A program made the translations under genes and the position numbers. From Bradyrhizobium acaciae (GTDB lineage: Bacteria > Pseudomonadota > Alphaproteobacteria > Rhizobiales > Xanthobacteraceae), in contig NZ_JACMYK010000065.1 of assembly GCF_020889785.1 (NCBI RefSeq), positions 1 to 39,656 on the forward strand: DNA of 39,656 bases, given 5' to 3'. The notes beneath the pieces are model-generated. The model was not told the origin of the DNA, searched no databases, and worked only from the letters and a program-made list of their open reading frames with translations. Of the stretch, positions 15,457 through 23,551 are shown piece by piece (within the stretch, counting starts at the first letter, position 1; each line of letters opens with the position of its first letter).

Positions 15457-17715
15457 ATGTCGGTGACTGACAGCATGAGCGCCGTACGACCCGACCTCAT
15501 CGAGAAGGTAACGGGGCGGGCAGAATACGTTACCGACCTTGTAATCCCGGGGATGCTGCACGGCTTTGTGGTTCGTTCGCCGGCTACTCACGCTCGCATC
15601 TCATCGATTGACGCGAGCGTTGCCAGGTCCGCGCCCGGCGTCGTCGACGTGCTCATCGGAGCGGATGTCGTCTCGTTCGGTTGCTGGGGTGTCGTGCTCA
15701 AGGACCGACCGATCATGGCAATCGACCGGGTCCGGTATGTGGGCGAGCCGGTCGCCGTGGTGATCGCTGAGACCATCGAGATCGCCGAAGCCGCCGCGGA
15801 GCTTGTCGAGATCGCGTACGACGAACTCCCTCATGCAACGACCATCCGTGAAGCGACGATGGCGGATGCGCCGCTCATCCATGAGCATCACGAAAACCTC
15901 GAAGACTTCTACTTCAAGGGCGGCGCCCGGCCGACACCGGGCAGCAACATCTTCCACACTTACAGGAACAACGTCGGAGATGTTGACGCCGCGGAGGCGG
16001 TCGCGGCGCACGTTCACGAAGACCACTTCACTTTTCCGGCAATCTCGCATTTCGCGATGGAGCCGCATGCGGTCATCGCCGACTTCCAGGGAGACTCCCT
16101 GACGGTCTGGGCAGGTGCGCAGACGCCGACCGCGGTTCAGAAGGTCCTGTCCAGGCTGTTCGGCCTGGCGCTGGCCAAGGTCCGCGTGATCGTCCCGTTT
16201 GTTGGCGGCGGATTCGGCGGCAAGGCATCTGTCAAGATCGAACCATTGGTCGCCGCCGCGTCCTGGAAGGTGCGGCGCCCGGTTCGGGTGGCTCAATCCA
16301 TGGCCGAATCGATGCTCACCTGCCGAAGGCTCGGCGCTGACATCACGATTCGAACCGCGGTCGATGCCAACGGACGGATCCTCGCGAAGAGCGCCAGGCT
16401 TCGGCTCGACGGCGGAGCGTATTCAGATACGGGCTCAGCAGTCGCCACGAAATCGGCGAATCGCATCATGGGGCCATACGTGGTGCCGAACGTGCGGCTC
16501 GAAGCATGTGCGGTTTACACGAACACCGTCCCTGGCGCGGCATTCCGCTCAATCGGTGGCCCGCAGGCGGTTTGGGCCAAGGAATCGCACATGGACAATG
16601 TGGCGGCGGCAATCGGCATGGACCCGATCGAGTTCCGCATGCTGAACCTGGCCTCCCGTGGTGAGCGCATTCGCCCCGACCTGCGCGCGCTCGACATGGA
16701 CATGAGCGAGTTGATCGGCCGGGTGACGCGGTCGTTCGCGCCGGACGCGCAACCCTCCAACCGCAAGGCGCATGGATTGGCGCTTGCCGCAACCGATCCG
16801 GCGAATACGCCGATCAGCAACGCGATCGTGCGTCTCAAGATCGATGGGTCGATTCTCGTTTCGGTCTCCAGCATCGAGGTTGGTCAGGGTGCGCACGCGA
16901 CGATGGCCGAAATCGCGGCGCAGACATTGAAGCAGAAGGTGTCTGCGGTCACCGTCCTGCGCCCGGATACAGCGGTCGCTCCTTACGACTGGGGTACCGG
17001 CGCGAGCCGCTCGACCGTCGTCGTCGGCCTCTCTGTCGAGAGCGCCGCTCTCGACGCGGCCGATCAGATTCTCGACCTGGTTGCCGAGGTCTGGGAGCTC
17101 CCCCGCGACGGCCTGTCACTCGTCGAGGGAGGCGTCTCGACCGGTCCAGACGTTCTCACTTTCGATCAGATATTTCACCGCAGCCTGGGTGTCGATTCGG
17201 GAGAAGTCGTCGGCCGCGGCGCCATCACGCCGCGTTCGAAGAAAGGCTCCCTGGCGGAGTCACCTCTGTTCTGGGAGACATCCGCGGCTCTCGCAGAGAT
17301 CGTGGTTGATGAGGAGACCGGCGAGATCCGTGTGCCTCGGTACGCCAGCGCCGCCGACGTCGGCCGTGTGATCAATCGCGTCGCCGCGGAAGGTCAGGAT
17401 GAGGGCGCTGCTGTCATGGGGCTCGGTCACGCGCTTTACGAGGCGCTCGAGTTCGAGGACGGGCAACCCGTCAACGCGACGCCGATCGATTATTCGATAC
17501 CGCGGATCACCGACGTGCCGCCCTCGTTCGACACGATACTTGTCGAAAACGGCGACGGCCCCGGCCCTGGCGGCGCCAAAGGAATGGGCGAGGGAGCAAT
17601 CCTGCCGGTCGCACCGGCGATCGCCAACGCGCTGTTCGCCGCCTACGGCATCCGAATAACCGATCTGCCAATGACACCCGAAAAAGTGTGGCGCGCACTC
17701 CAGAAGAGGAACTGA
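15457..17715 (+). CDS. Molybdenum hydroxylase large subunit (CoxL/XdhB-like), probable nicotinate-type hydroxylase
   Basis: 752 residues, full length for the family. Molybdopterin-binding and active-site elements: V-G-G-G-F-G-G-K at 249-256, A-F-R-S-I-G-G-P-Q at 362-370, E-V-G-Q-G-A-H-A and G-A-K-G-M-G-E with the catalytic Glu712. The A-F-R-x-x-G-G-P-Q form is that of xanthine-dehydrogenase-like hydroxylases; the Cys-containing loop of true CO dehydrogenase (A-Y-x-C-S-F-R) is absent, so this is not a CO oxidiser. With the FAD and 2Fe-2S subunits at 18170 and 19042 it would hydroxylate an N-heterocycle next to the ring nitrogen, most likely nicotinate to 6-hydroxynicotinate given the downstream genes. 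First gene of the operon; the substrate is inferred from context. No cofactor-insertion genes are nearby. Confidence 0.9.
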   Translation: MSVTDSMSAVRPDLIEKVTGRAEYVTDLVIPGMLHGFVVRSPATHARISSIDASVARSAPGVVDVLIGADVVSFGCWGVVLKDRPIMAIDRVRYVGEPVAVVIAETIEIAEAAAELVEIAYDELPHATTIREATMADAPLIHEHHENLEDFYFKGGARPTPGSNIFHTYRNNVGDVDAAEAVAAHVHEDHFTFPAISHFAMEPHAVIADFQGDSLTVWAGAQTPTAVQKVLSRLFGLALAKVRVIVPFVGGGFGGKASVKIEPLVAAASWKVRRPVRVAQSMAESMLTCRRLGADITIRTAVDANGRILAKSARLRLDGGAYSDTGSAVATKSANRIMGPYVVPNVRLEACAVYTNTVPGAAFRSIGGPQAVWAKESHMDNVAAAIGMDPIEFRMLNLASRGERIRPDLRALDMDMSELIGRVTRSFAPDAQPSNRKAHGLALAATDPANTPISNAIVRLKIDGSILVSVSSIEVGQGAHATMAEIAAQTLKQKVSAVTVLRPDTAVAPYDWGTGASRSTVVVGLSVESAALDAADQILDLVAEVWELPRDGLSLVEGGVSTGPDVLTFDQIFHRSLGVDSGEVVGRGAITPRSKKGSLAESPLFWETSAALAEIVVDEETGEIRVPRYASAADVGRVINRVAAEGQDEGAAVMGLGHALYEALEFEDGQPVNATPIDYSIPRITDVPPSFDTILVENGDGPGPGGAKGMGEGAILPVAPAIANALFAAYGIRITDLPMTPEKVWRALQKRN

Positions 17716-17717
17716 AC

Positions 17718-18167
17718 ATGGAATTCAACATGTCAATGGCGGTGCCGGCGACCCCGGCGCAGCTTTGGAGCACGCTGCTCGACGTTCCACGCATATCGAG
17801 CTGCATTCCCGGGTGCGAAAGCGTTGAGGAAATCCAGCGGCTTGCGGCCTACAAAGCAACCGTCAAGCAGAAGATCGGTCCGTTCAAGCTCGAAGTGCCG
17901 GCTGACATCATCGTTGAATCGATCATCGAGCCGTCTCACGTGCGCACCCGCGCTACGGGCCGCGACAAGATCACAGGAACGCGGCTGGCCGTTATCCTCG
18001 ACGTGACCGTCACGCAGGCCGGTTCTGGGTCCACATTTGCCGTGGACGCGAAGGTCGACGTGCAGGGCCGGCTTGCGAGCATGGGGTTCGGCATCATCAA
18101 ACGCCGGGTCGATCAGAACTTCGAAGAGTTCGAGAGGCGGCTCAAAGAAATGCTTGGCGCGGCCTGA
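17718..18167 (+). CDS. CoxG-like SRPBCC protein
   Basis: 149 residues. Starts with the SRPBCC/CoxG pattern: M-A-V-P-A-T-P-A-Q-L-W-S-T-L-L-D-V-P-R-I-S-S-C-I-P-G-C-E-S-V. It ends with the amphipathic helix region I-I-K-R-R-V-D-Q-N-F-E-E-F-E-R-R-L. CoxG-type proteins accompany CoxLMS-like molybdenum hydroxylases and are thought to link them to the membrane and its quinone pool. This suggests that the hydroxylase here passes electrons to the respiratory chain and not to NAD. The usual hydrophobic C-terminal anchor of longer CoxG proteins is missing. Two bases separate it from the large-subunit gene and two from the next gene. Confidence 0.88.
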   Translation: MEFNMSMAVPATPAQLWSTLLDVPRISSCIPGCESVEEIQRLAAYKATVKQKIGPFKLEVPADIIVESIIEPSHVRTRATGRDKITGTRLAVILDVTVTQAGSGSTFAVDAKVDVQGRLASMGFGIIKRRVDQNFEEFERRLKEMLGAA

Positions 18168-18169
18168 TC

Positions 18170-19045
18170 ATGCTGCCGTCACCCTTCCAATTCGAGCGGC
18201 CTTCGACGATTGCCGATGCCGTGCGTGCCGTCGGCAATTCCGGCGACGGCATGTTCTACGCCGGCGGGACCGAATTGCTGCTCGCGCTGAAAATGCGTGT
18301 CATCCGTGCAGACCGCCTCATCGATATCAAGGGTATCCCCGGGCTCGATTGCATTGTCGTCAACGGCGTGAACGAGATCGAGATCGGTGCACGCTGCACG
18401 CACAGGAAGATCAGCGGCGATCCCGTTATCCGCGAGCACGTGCCGGCGCTTGCGTCGCTCTGCGCCGAGGTCGCAAACACCAGGGTCCGGAACGTTGGAA
18501 CAATCGGCGGCAATCTCTGCTTCGGAGAGCCTCACGCCGATCCGCCGACGATGCTCGCCGCCCTCAACGCGCGGCTGGTGCTCGAGGGACCCCGGGGCAC
18601 GCGTGAAATTCACGCCGATGATTTCATCCGAAGCGAAATGGAAACGGTGCGCGATCCTGACGAGCTGCTGAGAGTGATCGTGTTCCCGCGGCCAGCGGGA
18701 CCCGTAACCTATCGTCGGTTCAAGCATGGTGAGAGGCCATCCGTGAACGTCGCGATGGCCTGGTCGCTGAACGCCGACGGGAGCATGATCAGGAGCGCCC
18801 GTGTGCGGGTCGGCGCGCTTGGTTCGCGGCCACAGCCTTTGCTGGCCGTCGAGGATGCCCTCCGAAACGTAGCGGTAGCAGAGGCTCGTCAGGCGATTGA
18901 GACTGCTCTTTCCGCAGCGTTGGATCAGCTTGAAGTCAACGCCGATCGGCATGGCGGGGCCGATTACAAGCGTCATCTTGCAGGCGTGCTTCTTCTGCGT
19001 AGCGCCGATGAGGCTGTCACCGCCGGCGGGAGCTGGCTGAAATGA
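18170..19045 (+). CDS. Molybdenum hydroxylase FAD-binding medium subunit (CoxM-like)
   Basis: 291 residues, normal for CoxM. FAD-binding motifs A-G-G-T-E-L-L at 31-37 and T-I-G-G-N-L-C at 111-117, followed by H-A-D-P-P-T-M-L-A-A-L. The C-terminal domain has the Y-R-R-F-K-H-G-E-R-P-S-V-N-V-A strand and A-D-Y-K-R-H-L-A near the end. It takes electrons from the iron-sulphur subunit and delivers them to an acceptor. The last four bases overlap the start of the small subunit gene (ATGA). Nothing is unusual apart from G-G-T-E replacing the more common G-G-T-D. Confidence 0.93.
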   Translation: MLPSPFQFERPSTIADAVRAVGNSGDGMFYAGGTELLLALKMRVIRADRLIDIKGIPGLDCIVVNGVNEIEIGARCTHRKISGDPVIREHVPALASLCAEVANTRVRNVGTIGGNLCFGEPHADPPTMLAALNARLVLEGPRGTREIHADDFIRSEMETVRDPDELLRVIVFPRPAGPVTYRRFKHGERPSVNVAMAWSLNADGSMIRSARVRVGALGSRPQPLLAVEDALRNVAVAEARQAIETALSAALDQLEVNADRHGGADYKRHLAGVLLLRSADEAVTAGGSWLK

Positions 19046-19521
19046 CACAAGTATTGGCGATCTCCTTCTCGTTGAACGGCAAGACGATCGCCGTTGACGT
19101 CCCGGCACATATGCTCCTGATCGACCTCATTCGAGATCGTTTGGGCCTGAAGGGAACGAAACGTTCCTGCGACATGGAAGTGTGCGGCGCTTGCACGGTC
19201 CTCCTCGACGGCGAGCCGATCTCGAGCTGCACAACGCTCGCGGTCGATGTGGACCGGCGCGACGTCACTACAATCGAGGGTGTCACGCCGCCGGAGGGGC
19301 TATCCCCGATCCAGCAGGCGTTCGTGCTTCATGGCGGCCTGCAGTGCGGCTTCTGCACGCCCGGGTTCATCATGGCGGTCACGGCGCTCTTGAAGACCAC
19401 GCCACACCCGACAGAGGCGGAAATCCGGCACTATCTCGACGGCAATCTTTGCCGCTGCACCGGTTACACCAAGATTTTCGAAGCCGTGAAGAGCCTTGCG
19501 GGTTGGCAGGATGCCGCTTGA
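19042..19521 (+). CDS. Molybdenum hydroxylase 2Fe-2S small subunit (CoxS-like)
   Basis: 159 residues. Plant-type 2Fe-2S cluster ligands Cys43, 48, 51 and 63 (C-D-M-E-V-C-G-A-C pattern), and the second cluster of the molybdenum hydroxylase family from Cys102, 105, 137 and 139 (C-G-F-C-T-P-G and C-R-C-T-G-Y). All eight Cys are present, so electron transfer from the molybdenum site to FAD should be intact. Gene order large-CoxG-medium-small differs from the medium-small-large order of CO dehydrogenase operons. Confidence 0.95.
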   Translation: MTQVLAISFSLNGKTIAVDVPAHMLLIDLIRDRLGLKGTKRSCDMEVCGACTVLLDGEPISSCTTLAVDVDRRDVTTIEGVTPPEGLSPIQQAFVLHGGLQCGFCTPGFIMAVTALLKTTPHPTEAEIRHYLDGNLCRCTGYTKIFEAVKSLAGWQDAA

Positions 19522-19559
19522 AACCGCGCAAGACGGCGCAGCTACTTTCTGGAGGTACC

Positions 19560-20771
19560 ATGAGTATTGATCAGGTCAAAAGAACGAGCGTCTTGATCGC
19601 GGGCGCCGGCATCGGCGGTTTGGCGATGGCGTTATCGCTGCTTCGACGCGGCATCGATTGCGACGTTTTCGAGCAGGCGTCCGAGCTGCGTGAAGTCGGC
19701 GCCGGCCTTTGGGTCTCCATGAACGGCGTGCGCGTACTTCGCGATCTCGGCCTCGCCGAGCAAGTCGAACAGAATTGCATCGCGGCCGAGCGACGTTCCA
19801 TCCGGCTCTGGAACACCGGTGAAACGTGGTCCCTGTATGACCGGAGCACCGACGCAGCCCGTAACCAACCGTACCTTCTGCTGCGCGCGCACCTGTTGAA
19901 GATCCTTGTCGACGGTGTGCGGCGCGCGAAGAAGGACGCCATCCATCTGAACGCCCATGTTGTCGGATTCAGCCAGAGGCGGGACGGAATTTTGGCCCGG
20001 CTTGCGGACGGCCGCGAGATCGAAGGTCGGGCGCTGATCGGCGCCGACGGTTCGCATTCGAAGGTCCGAACCGGGATGATCGGCCAAATCGAAAGCCAGT
20101 ACACCAACGCAATCGCCTGGCGTGGTCTGGTGCCGGTCGACCGCCTCGAGCCGCATCAGCGCGAGCCCGTGGTGTCGACATGGATCGGCCCGACCGCGCA
20201 TGTCACGGCATATCCGGTCCGTTGGCAGAACACGGAATTGATGACGTTCTCGGGTCAGGTCGATCGCAACGACTGGCTCCTGGAATCCTGGTCGGAGAAA
20301 GGATCTGTCGAGGAGTGCCTGAAGGACTTCGTGGGCTGGCATCCCGACATCATCGCGCTCGTCAGCAATGTCGAAAGCCTTCACAAGTGGGGCCTGTTCG
20401 TGCGGCCCACGCTGGCTGGTTGGTCGCAAGGACGGGTCACGCTTCTTGGAGATGCGTGCCATTCCATGCTGCCATATCTCGGTCAGGGAGTGAACATGGC
20501 GCTGGAGGACGCCTCCGTTCTCGCCCGATGCCTCGAGCAGCACCCAGACGATCCAGCAAGAGCTTTCCAGACATATCAGAGCCTGCGCCTGGATCGCACA
20601 ACCAGGGTTGTGAACTCCGCTGCCGGGATGCTGCCGATCTTTCATAACTCGGCGCTCTCCAGGGCCGAAACGGCGGGAGACTACATCAGGACGCAGTGGG
20701 CGCCGGAAGCGACCGCCGCTCGTTACGACTGGATCTACCAGTACGACGCGACCGCCGTTCCTCTTCATTGA
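19560..20771 (+). CDS. FAD-dependent aromatic monooxygenase, probable 6-hydroxynicotinate 3-monooxygenase (NicC-like)
   Basis: 403 residues, class A flavoprotein hydroxylase. Dinucleotide-binding G-A-G-I-G-G at 15-20, the G-A-D-G-S-H-S-K-V-R motif (residues near 160-170) and the second FAD motif L-L-G-D-A-C-H with Asp298 followed by P-Y-L-G-Q-G-V-N-M-A-L-E-D-A. The C-terminal W-I-Y-Q-Y-D-A segment resembles the tail of NicC. In the nicotinate pathway NicC decarboxylates and hydroxylates 6-hydroxynicotinate to 2,5-dihydroxypyridine, which fits the NicX gene downstream. Salicylate hydroxylase and 5-hydroxypicolinate 2-monooxygenase are relatives with the same chemistry, so the exact substrate is inferred from context. 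A strong GGAGG (19551-19555) precedes the ATG. Confidence 0.8.
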   Translation: MSIDQVKRTSVLIAGAGIGGLAMALSLLRRGIDCDVFEQASELREVGAGLWVSMNGVRVLRDLGLAEQVEQNCIAAERRSIRLWNTGETWSLYDRSTDAARNQPYLLLRAHLLKILVDGVRRAKKDAIHLNAHVVGFSQRRDGILARLADGREIEGRALIGADGSHSKVRTGMIGQIESQYTNAIAWRGLVPVDRLEPHQREPVVSTWIGPTAHVTAYPVRWQNTELMTFSGQVDRNDWLLESWSEKGSVEECLKDFVGWHPDIIALVSNVESLHKWGLFVRPTLAGWSQGRVTLLGDACHSMLPYLGQGVNMALEDASVLARCLEQHPDDPARAFQTYQSLRLDRTTRVVNSAAGMLPIFHNSALSRAETAGDYIRTQWAPEATAARYDWIYQYDATAVPLH

Positions 20772-20802
20772 CATTTCTCCCCACGAGCACCGGTGCACAA
20801 GG

Positions 20803-21519
20803 ATGATCGGCAAAGAGCAGCCCTGGGACAGGGTGATACCGCTCGAAGAGCGCGAGACCTATGCGATCGCAGGATTGGGTGGCGCGGCTGGATTCGGCAA
20901 GCGGCCCGCGCTCCTGGTGATTGACGTGCAGTACCGCTCGGTCGGTGACCGGCCGATGCCGATCCGCGAGGCGATCAAGCAATATCCAACCAGTTGCGGT
21001 GAGGCCGGTTGGCAGGCCATGGCGCAGATTTCAGATCTGATACGGTTGTTTCGCGGCAGAAGATGGCCGGTGATATTTCCGCATGTCGCCTGCAAGGTCA
21101 GCCATGACCAGGGGGCATTCGCGGCAAAAATCCCGGGCATCATGCAGATTCCGCCCGAGGGCCACGACTTTGTTCGCGAGGTGGCTCCAGAGCCGGGAGA
21201 ACTGCTGCTGCCAAAGACGCAGGCAAGCGCATTCTTCGGCACCCCGCTCACGACGTATCTCGTCGGGGCCGGGATCGATTCACTGGTGGTGACCGGCTGC
21301 ACGACAAGCGGCTGCGTCCGGGCATCGGTCGTCGATGCCTGCGCGCTGAATTTCAAATCAATCGTGCCGAGCGATGCCGTCTACGATCGTTCGCCGACTT
21401 CGCACGCCGTCAACCTGTTTGATATAGCCAGCAAGTACGCAGATGTGATGCCCACCTCGGAAGTCATCGAGCGGCTTCATGCGCTGCCGGCGGATCGTAC
21501 GCAGGATCGCTCGACGTGA
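20803..21519 (+). CDS. nicF: Isochorismatase-family hydrolase, probable maleamate amidohydrolase (NicF-like)
   Basis: 238 residues. Catalytic triad positions of the cysteine-hydrolase family: Asp41 (L-V-I-D-V-Q), Lys138 (L-P-K-T-Q-A-S-A-F-F-G-T-P) and Cys171 (T-T-S-G-C-V-R-A). The K-x-x-x-S-A-F-x-G-T segment and length match maleamate amidohydrolases and N-carbamoylsarcosine amidases. It would convert maleamate to maleate and ammonia, the last step visible in this cluster. The stop overlaps the GTG start of the deformylase gene (GTGA), so the two hydrolases are translationally coupled, as expected for successive steps. The symbol is by context. Confidence 0.82.
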   Translation: MIGKEQPWDRVIPLEERETYAIAGLGGAAGFGKRPALLVIDVQYRSVGDRPMPIREAIKQYPTSCGEAGWQAMAQISDLIRLFRGRRWPVIFPHVACKVSHDQGAFAAKIPGIMQIPPEGHDFVREVAPEPGELLLPKTQASAFFGTPLTTYLVGAGIDSLVVTGCTTSGCVRASVVDACALNFKSIVPSDAVYDRSPTSHAVNLFDIASKYADVMPTSEVIERLHALPADRTQDRST

Positions 21520-22328
21520 GTGTCGCCCTGGTTCCCGGTCTGCTCTACGGCGCTCACGTGCGCGCAAACGGCATCCGCCAGCATTACTTGCGCTTCGGCG
21601 GAGCCGGTCCCGCCATCATCATCGTCCCGGGAATCTCGACGGCCGCGGCACAATGGGCGTTCATCGCGGAACGTTTATGCATCGGACATGACGTCTATGT
21701 ACTCGACGTCCGGGGGCGCGGCCTTTCCGAAAGCGGGCCGCATCTCAATTATTCGCTGGATGCCTGCGCCTCCGATCTGGTCTCGTTCGCCGAGGCGCTG
21801 GAAATAGGCGCGTATACCCTGCTCGGCCACTCCATGGGCGCCCGGATCGGAATCCGTGCCGCGCGCTGGCGGCCATCGTCCATGAGACAGTTGATCCTGG
21901 TCGATCCGCCGGTCTCCGGACCCGGACGCCGCGCCTATCCAAGTCCGATCGGGCCTCTTCTCAAGCTGCATCATAGCGCAAGCCTTGGAGAGGCGGACGC
22001 GGCGCTGCGCAGCCCGTCTGCGCCGCGCTGGCCCGAAAAGCACATTCGTGCCCGGGCCGAGTGGATGCACACCTGCGACGAGCGCGCCCTGATCGAAAGT
22101 CACAAGGGCTTTCATCACGATGACATTCACAACGATCTCGCCGACCTCAGCGTCCGCACCTGGCTGCTCGTTGCAGGCAAAGGCGACGTCATCCGTCCCG
22201 AAGATGAGAGAGAGATTCAAAGATTATTGCCGTCCATCGAGATCAAGCGACTGGAGAGCGCAGGTCACCAAATGCACATCGACGACACGGAAGGCTTCCT
22301 TTCGATCGTCAGCGACGTCCTCGCCTGA
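21516..22328 (+). CDS. nicD: Alpha/beta hydrolase, probable N-formylmaleamate deformylase (NicD-like)
   Basis: 270 residues. Nucleophile elbow G-H-S-M-G with Ser106, acid Asp130 (L-I-L-V-D-P-P) and His251 (A-G-H-Q-M-H) form a complete catalytic triad, with spacing close to that of the Pseudomonas NicD triad. It would remove formate from N-formylmaleamate, the ring-opened product of NicX. Flanked by NicF-like and NicX genes, which is strong contextual support since alpha/beta hydrolases are otherwise too varied to name. Start is GTG at 21516 within the overlap. Cytoplasmic; no signal peptide. Confidence 0.8.
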   Translation: MSVALVPGLLYGAHVRANGIRQHYLRFGGAGPAIIIVPGISTAAAQWAFIAERLCIGHDVYVLDVRGRGLSESGPHLNYSLDACASDLVSFAEALEIGAYTLLGHSMGARIGIRAARWRPSSMRQLILVDPPVSGPGRRAYPSPIGPLLKLHHSASLGEADAALRSPSAPRWPEKHIRARAEWMHTCDERALIESHKGFHHDDIHNDLADLSVRTWLLVAGKGDVIRPEDEREIQRLLPSIEIKRLESAGHQMHIDDTEGFLSIVSDVLA

Positions 22329-22388
22329 CCGCTCGAAAGACCGGTCGGAGCGCTGCGAACACATGCCCGGCAAAGGAGATGACTGAAG

Positions 22389-23441
22389 ATGACCCGGCAA
22401 CGCATCGATGTTGAAATGCTCGAACTGTTCAAGGCCGAACTTGCACTCTGCAAGGTGAGGGAAGGCGAGGTCGTGGCTGTCTTGAGCGGCGGCGAGGATC
22501 AGTCGGAGTATGCCCAGACGTTCATGCTGGCCGCGCGGAGCCTTGGCGCGACAACCTTCCACCTCAATGTTCCAAAGTACGGCCAGAGCAAGGTTGCTGG
22601 CCAGCAGGGCAGACACGCGTTGAGCGGCAACCAGCCGGCGATCGACACGCTCAAGCGCGTGGATATGGTGATTGATCTTCTGGGCCTGCTGTTCTCGCGC
22701 GAGCAGCTCGAAATTCAGGAGGCGGGCACGCGCATTCTGCGCGTCATGGAGCCGTTCCACATTCTCAAGAAGATGTTCCCGACTGAGGATCTCCGCCGGC
22801 GGACCGAGCTCTCACGAACGCTCCTGCAGTCAGCCAGAACCACGCGCATCACGTCGCCGGGCGGAACGGATGTGACCTACGGCCTCAAGCAGTATCCGGT
22901 CATTTCCGAGTACGGATACACCGATGAACCGGGCCGCTGGGATCATTTCCCGTCAGGATTTGCTTTCACGCAAGCCACGGATGGGGACGTCAACGGCACT
23001 GTCGTTCTGATGCCGGGCGACATTCTCTGCGCATTCAAACGCTACATCCAGTCTCCGGTCACGCTCACCATCAAGGACGGCTACATCGTCGACCTCAAGG
23101 GCGATGGCACCGACGCGACGCTCATCAGGAACTATATCGACAGTTTCGGCGATCCGCGCGGTTGGGCAATCTCGCATATCGGCTGGGGATCGAATGAGCG
23201 CGCCGACTGGCACCATATAGCTGCATCTCAGCAGCTCGCGTCGGAGCACATCATGAATGCGCTTTCCTTTTATGGAAACGTTCTGTTCTCGACGGGACCG
23301 AATACCGAGCTTGGCGGCACGAACGACACGCCGTGTCATCTCGATATCCCGCTTCGCGGCTGCAGTCTCTGGCTCGACGATATCCACATCCTCGACAAGG
23401 GCGAGTTTGCCTACCCGGAGTTGAGGGCGCCCGGCCGCTAG
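22389..23441 (+). CDS. nicX: 2,5-dihydroxypyridine 5,6-dioxygenase (NicX)
   Basis: 350 residues, the same length as Pseudomonas NicX. It has the NicX-specific runs E-Y-G-Y-T-D-E-P-G-R-W-D-H-F-P-S-G (174-190), I-S-H-I-G-W-G (261-267), F-Y-G-N-V-L-F-S-T-G-P-N-T-E (294-307) and P-C-H-L-D-I-P-L-R (315-323). The iron ligands correspond to His263, His317 and Asp319. The fold is that of M29-type aminopeptidases and is shared by few other oxygenases, so the assignment is firm. It opens 2,5-dihydroxypyridine with O2 to N-formylmaleamate. It lies 60 bp after the deformylase gene. This gene anchors the interpretation of the whole operon as pyridine catabolism. Confidence 0.93.
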   Translation: MTRQRIDVEMLELFKAELALCKVREGEVVAVLSGGEDQSEYAQTFMLAARSLGATTFHLNVPKYGQSKVAGQQGRHALSGNQPAIDTLKRVDMVIDLLGLLFSREQLEIQEAGTRILRVMEPFHILKKMFPTEDLRRRTELSRTLLQSARTTRITSPGGTDVTYGLKQYPVISEYGYTDEPGRWDHFPSGFAFTQATDGDVNGTVVLMPGDILCAFKRYIQSPVTLTIKDGYIVDLKGDGTDATLIRNYIDSFGDPRGWAISHIGWGSNERADWHHIAASQQLASEHIMNALSFYGNVLFSTGPNTELGGTNDTPCHLDIPLRGCSLWLDDIHILDKGEFAYPELRAPGR

Positions 23442-23464
23442 GCCTCGCCATCGAACCGGGACCC

Positions 23465-23484
23465 GGAGCCGCGGTCGCGGCTCC
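23465..23484 (+). other. GC-rich palindrome between nicX and the transporter gene
   Basis: Nine-base arms GGAGCCGCG/CGCGGCTCC with two bases between them, in the 110-bp spacer. As RNA it would form at least a 7-bp stem. There is no T-run, so it may slow or partly stop transcription, or protect the upstream message end, giving lower expression of the transporter. Confidence 0.45.
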
Positions 23485-23551
23485 CAATGACGCGGAAAGC
23501 GTTTCGGCGACGATCATCCACTGTTCAGCTCTTTCAACGGGAACGCATTGC

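Noticed and set aside
15457..19521. Aerobic carbon-monoxide dehydrogenase operon
   Set aside because: The large subunit lacks the Cys-containing CODH loop, the gene order differs, and the downstream genes are those of pyridine degradation.
19560..20771. Salicylate hydroxylase
   Set aside because: The family match is possible, but no catechol pathway gene is nearby, whereas NicX directly uses the product expected from a NicC-like enzyme.
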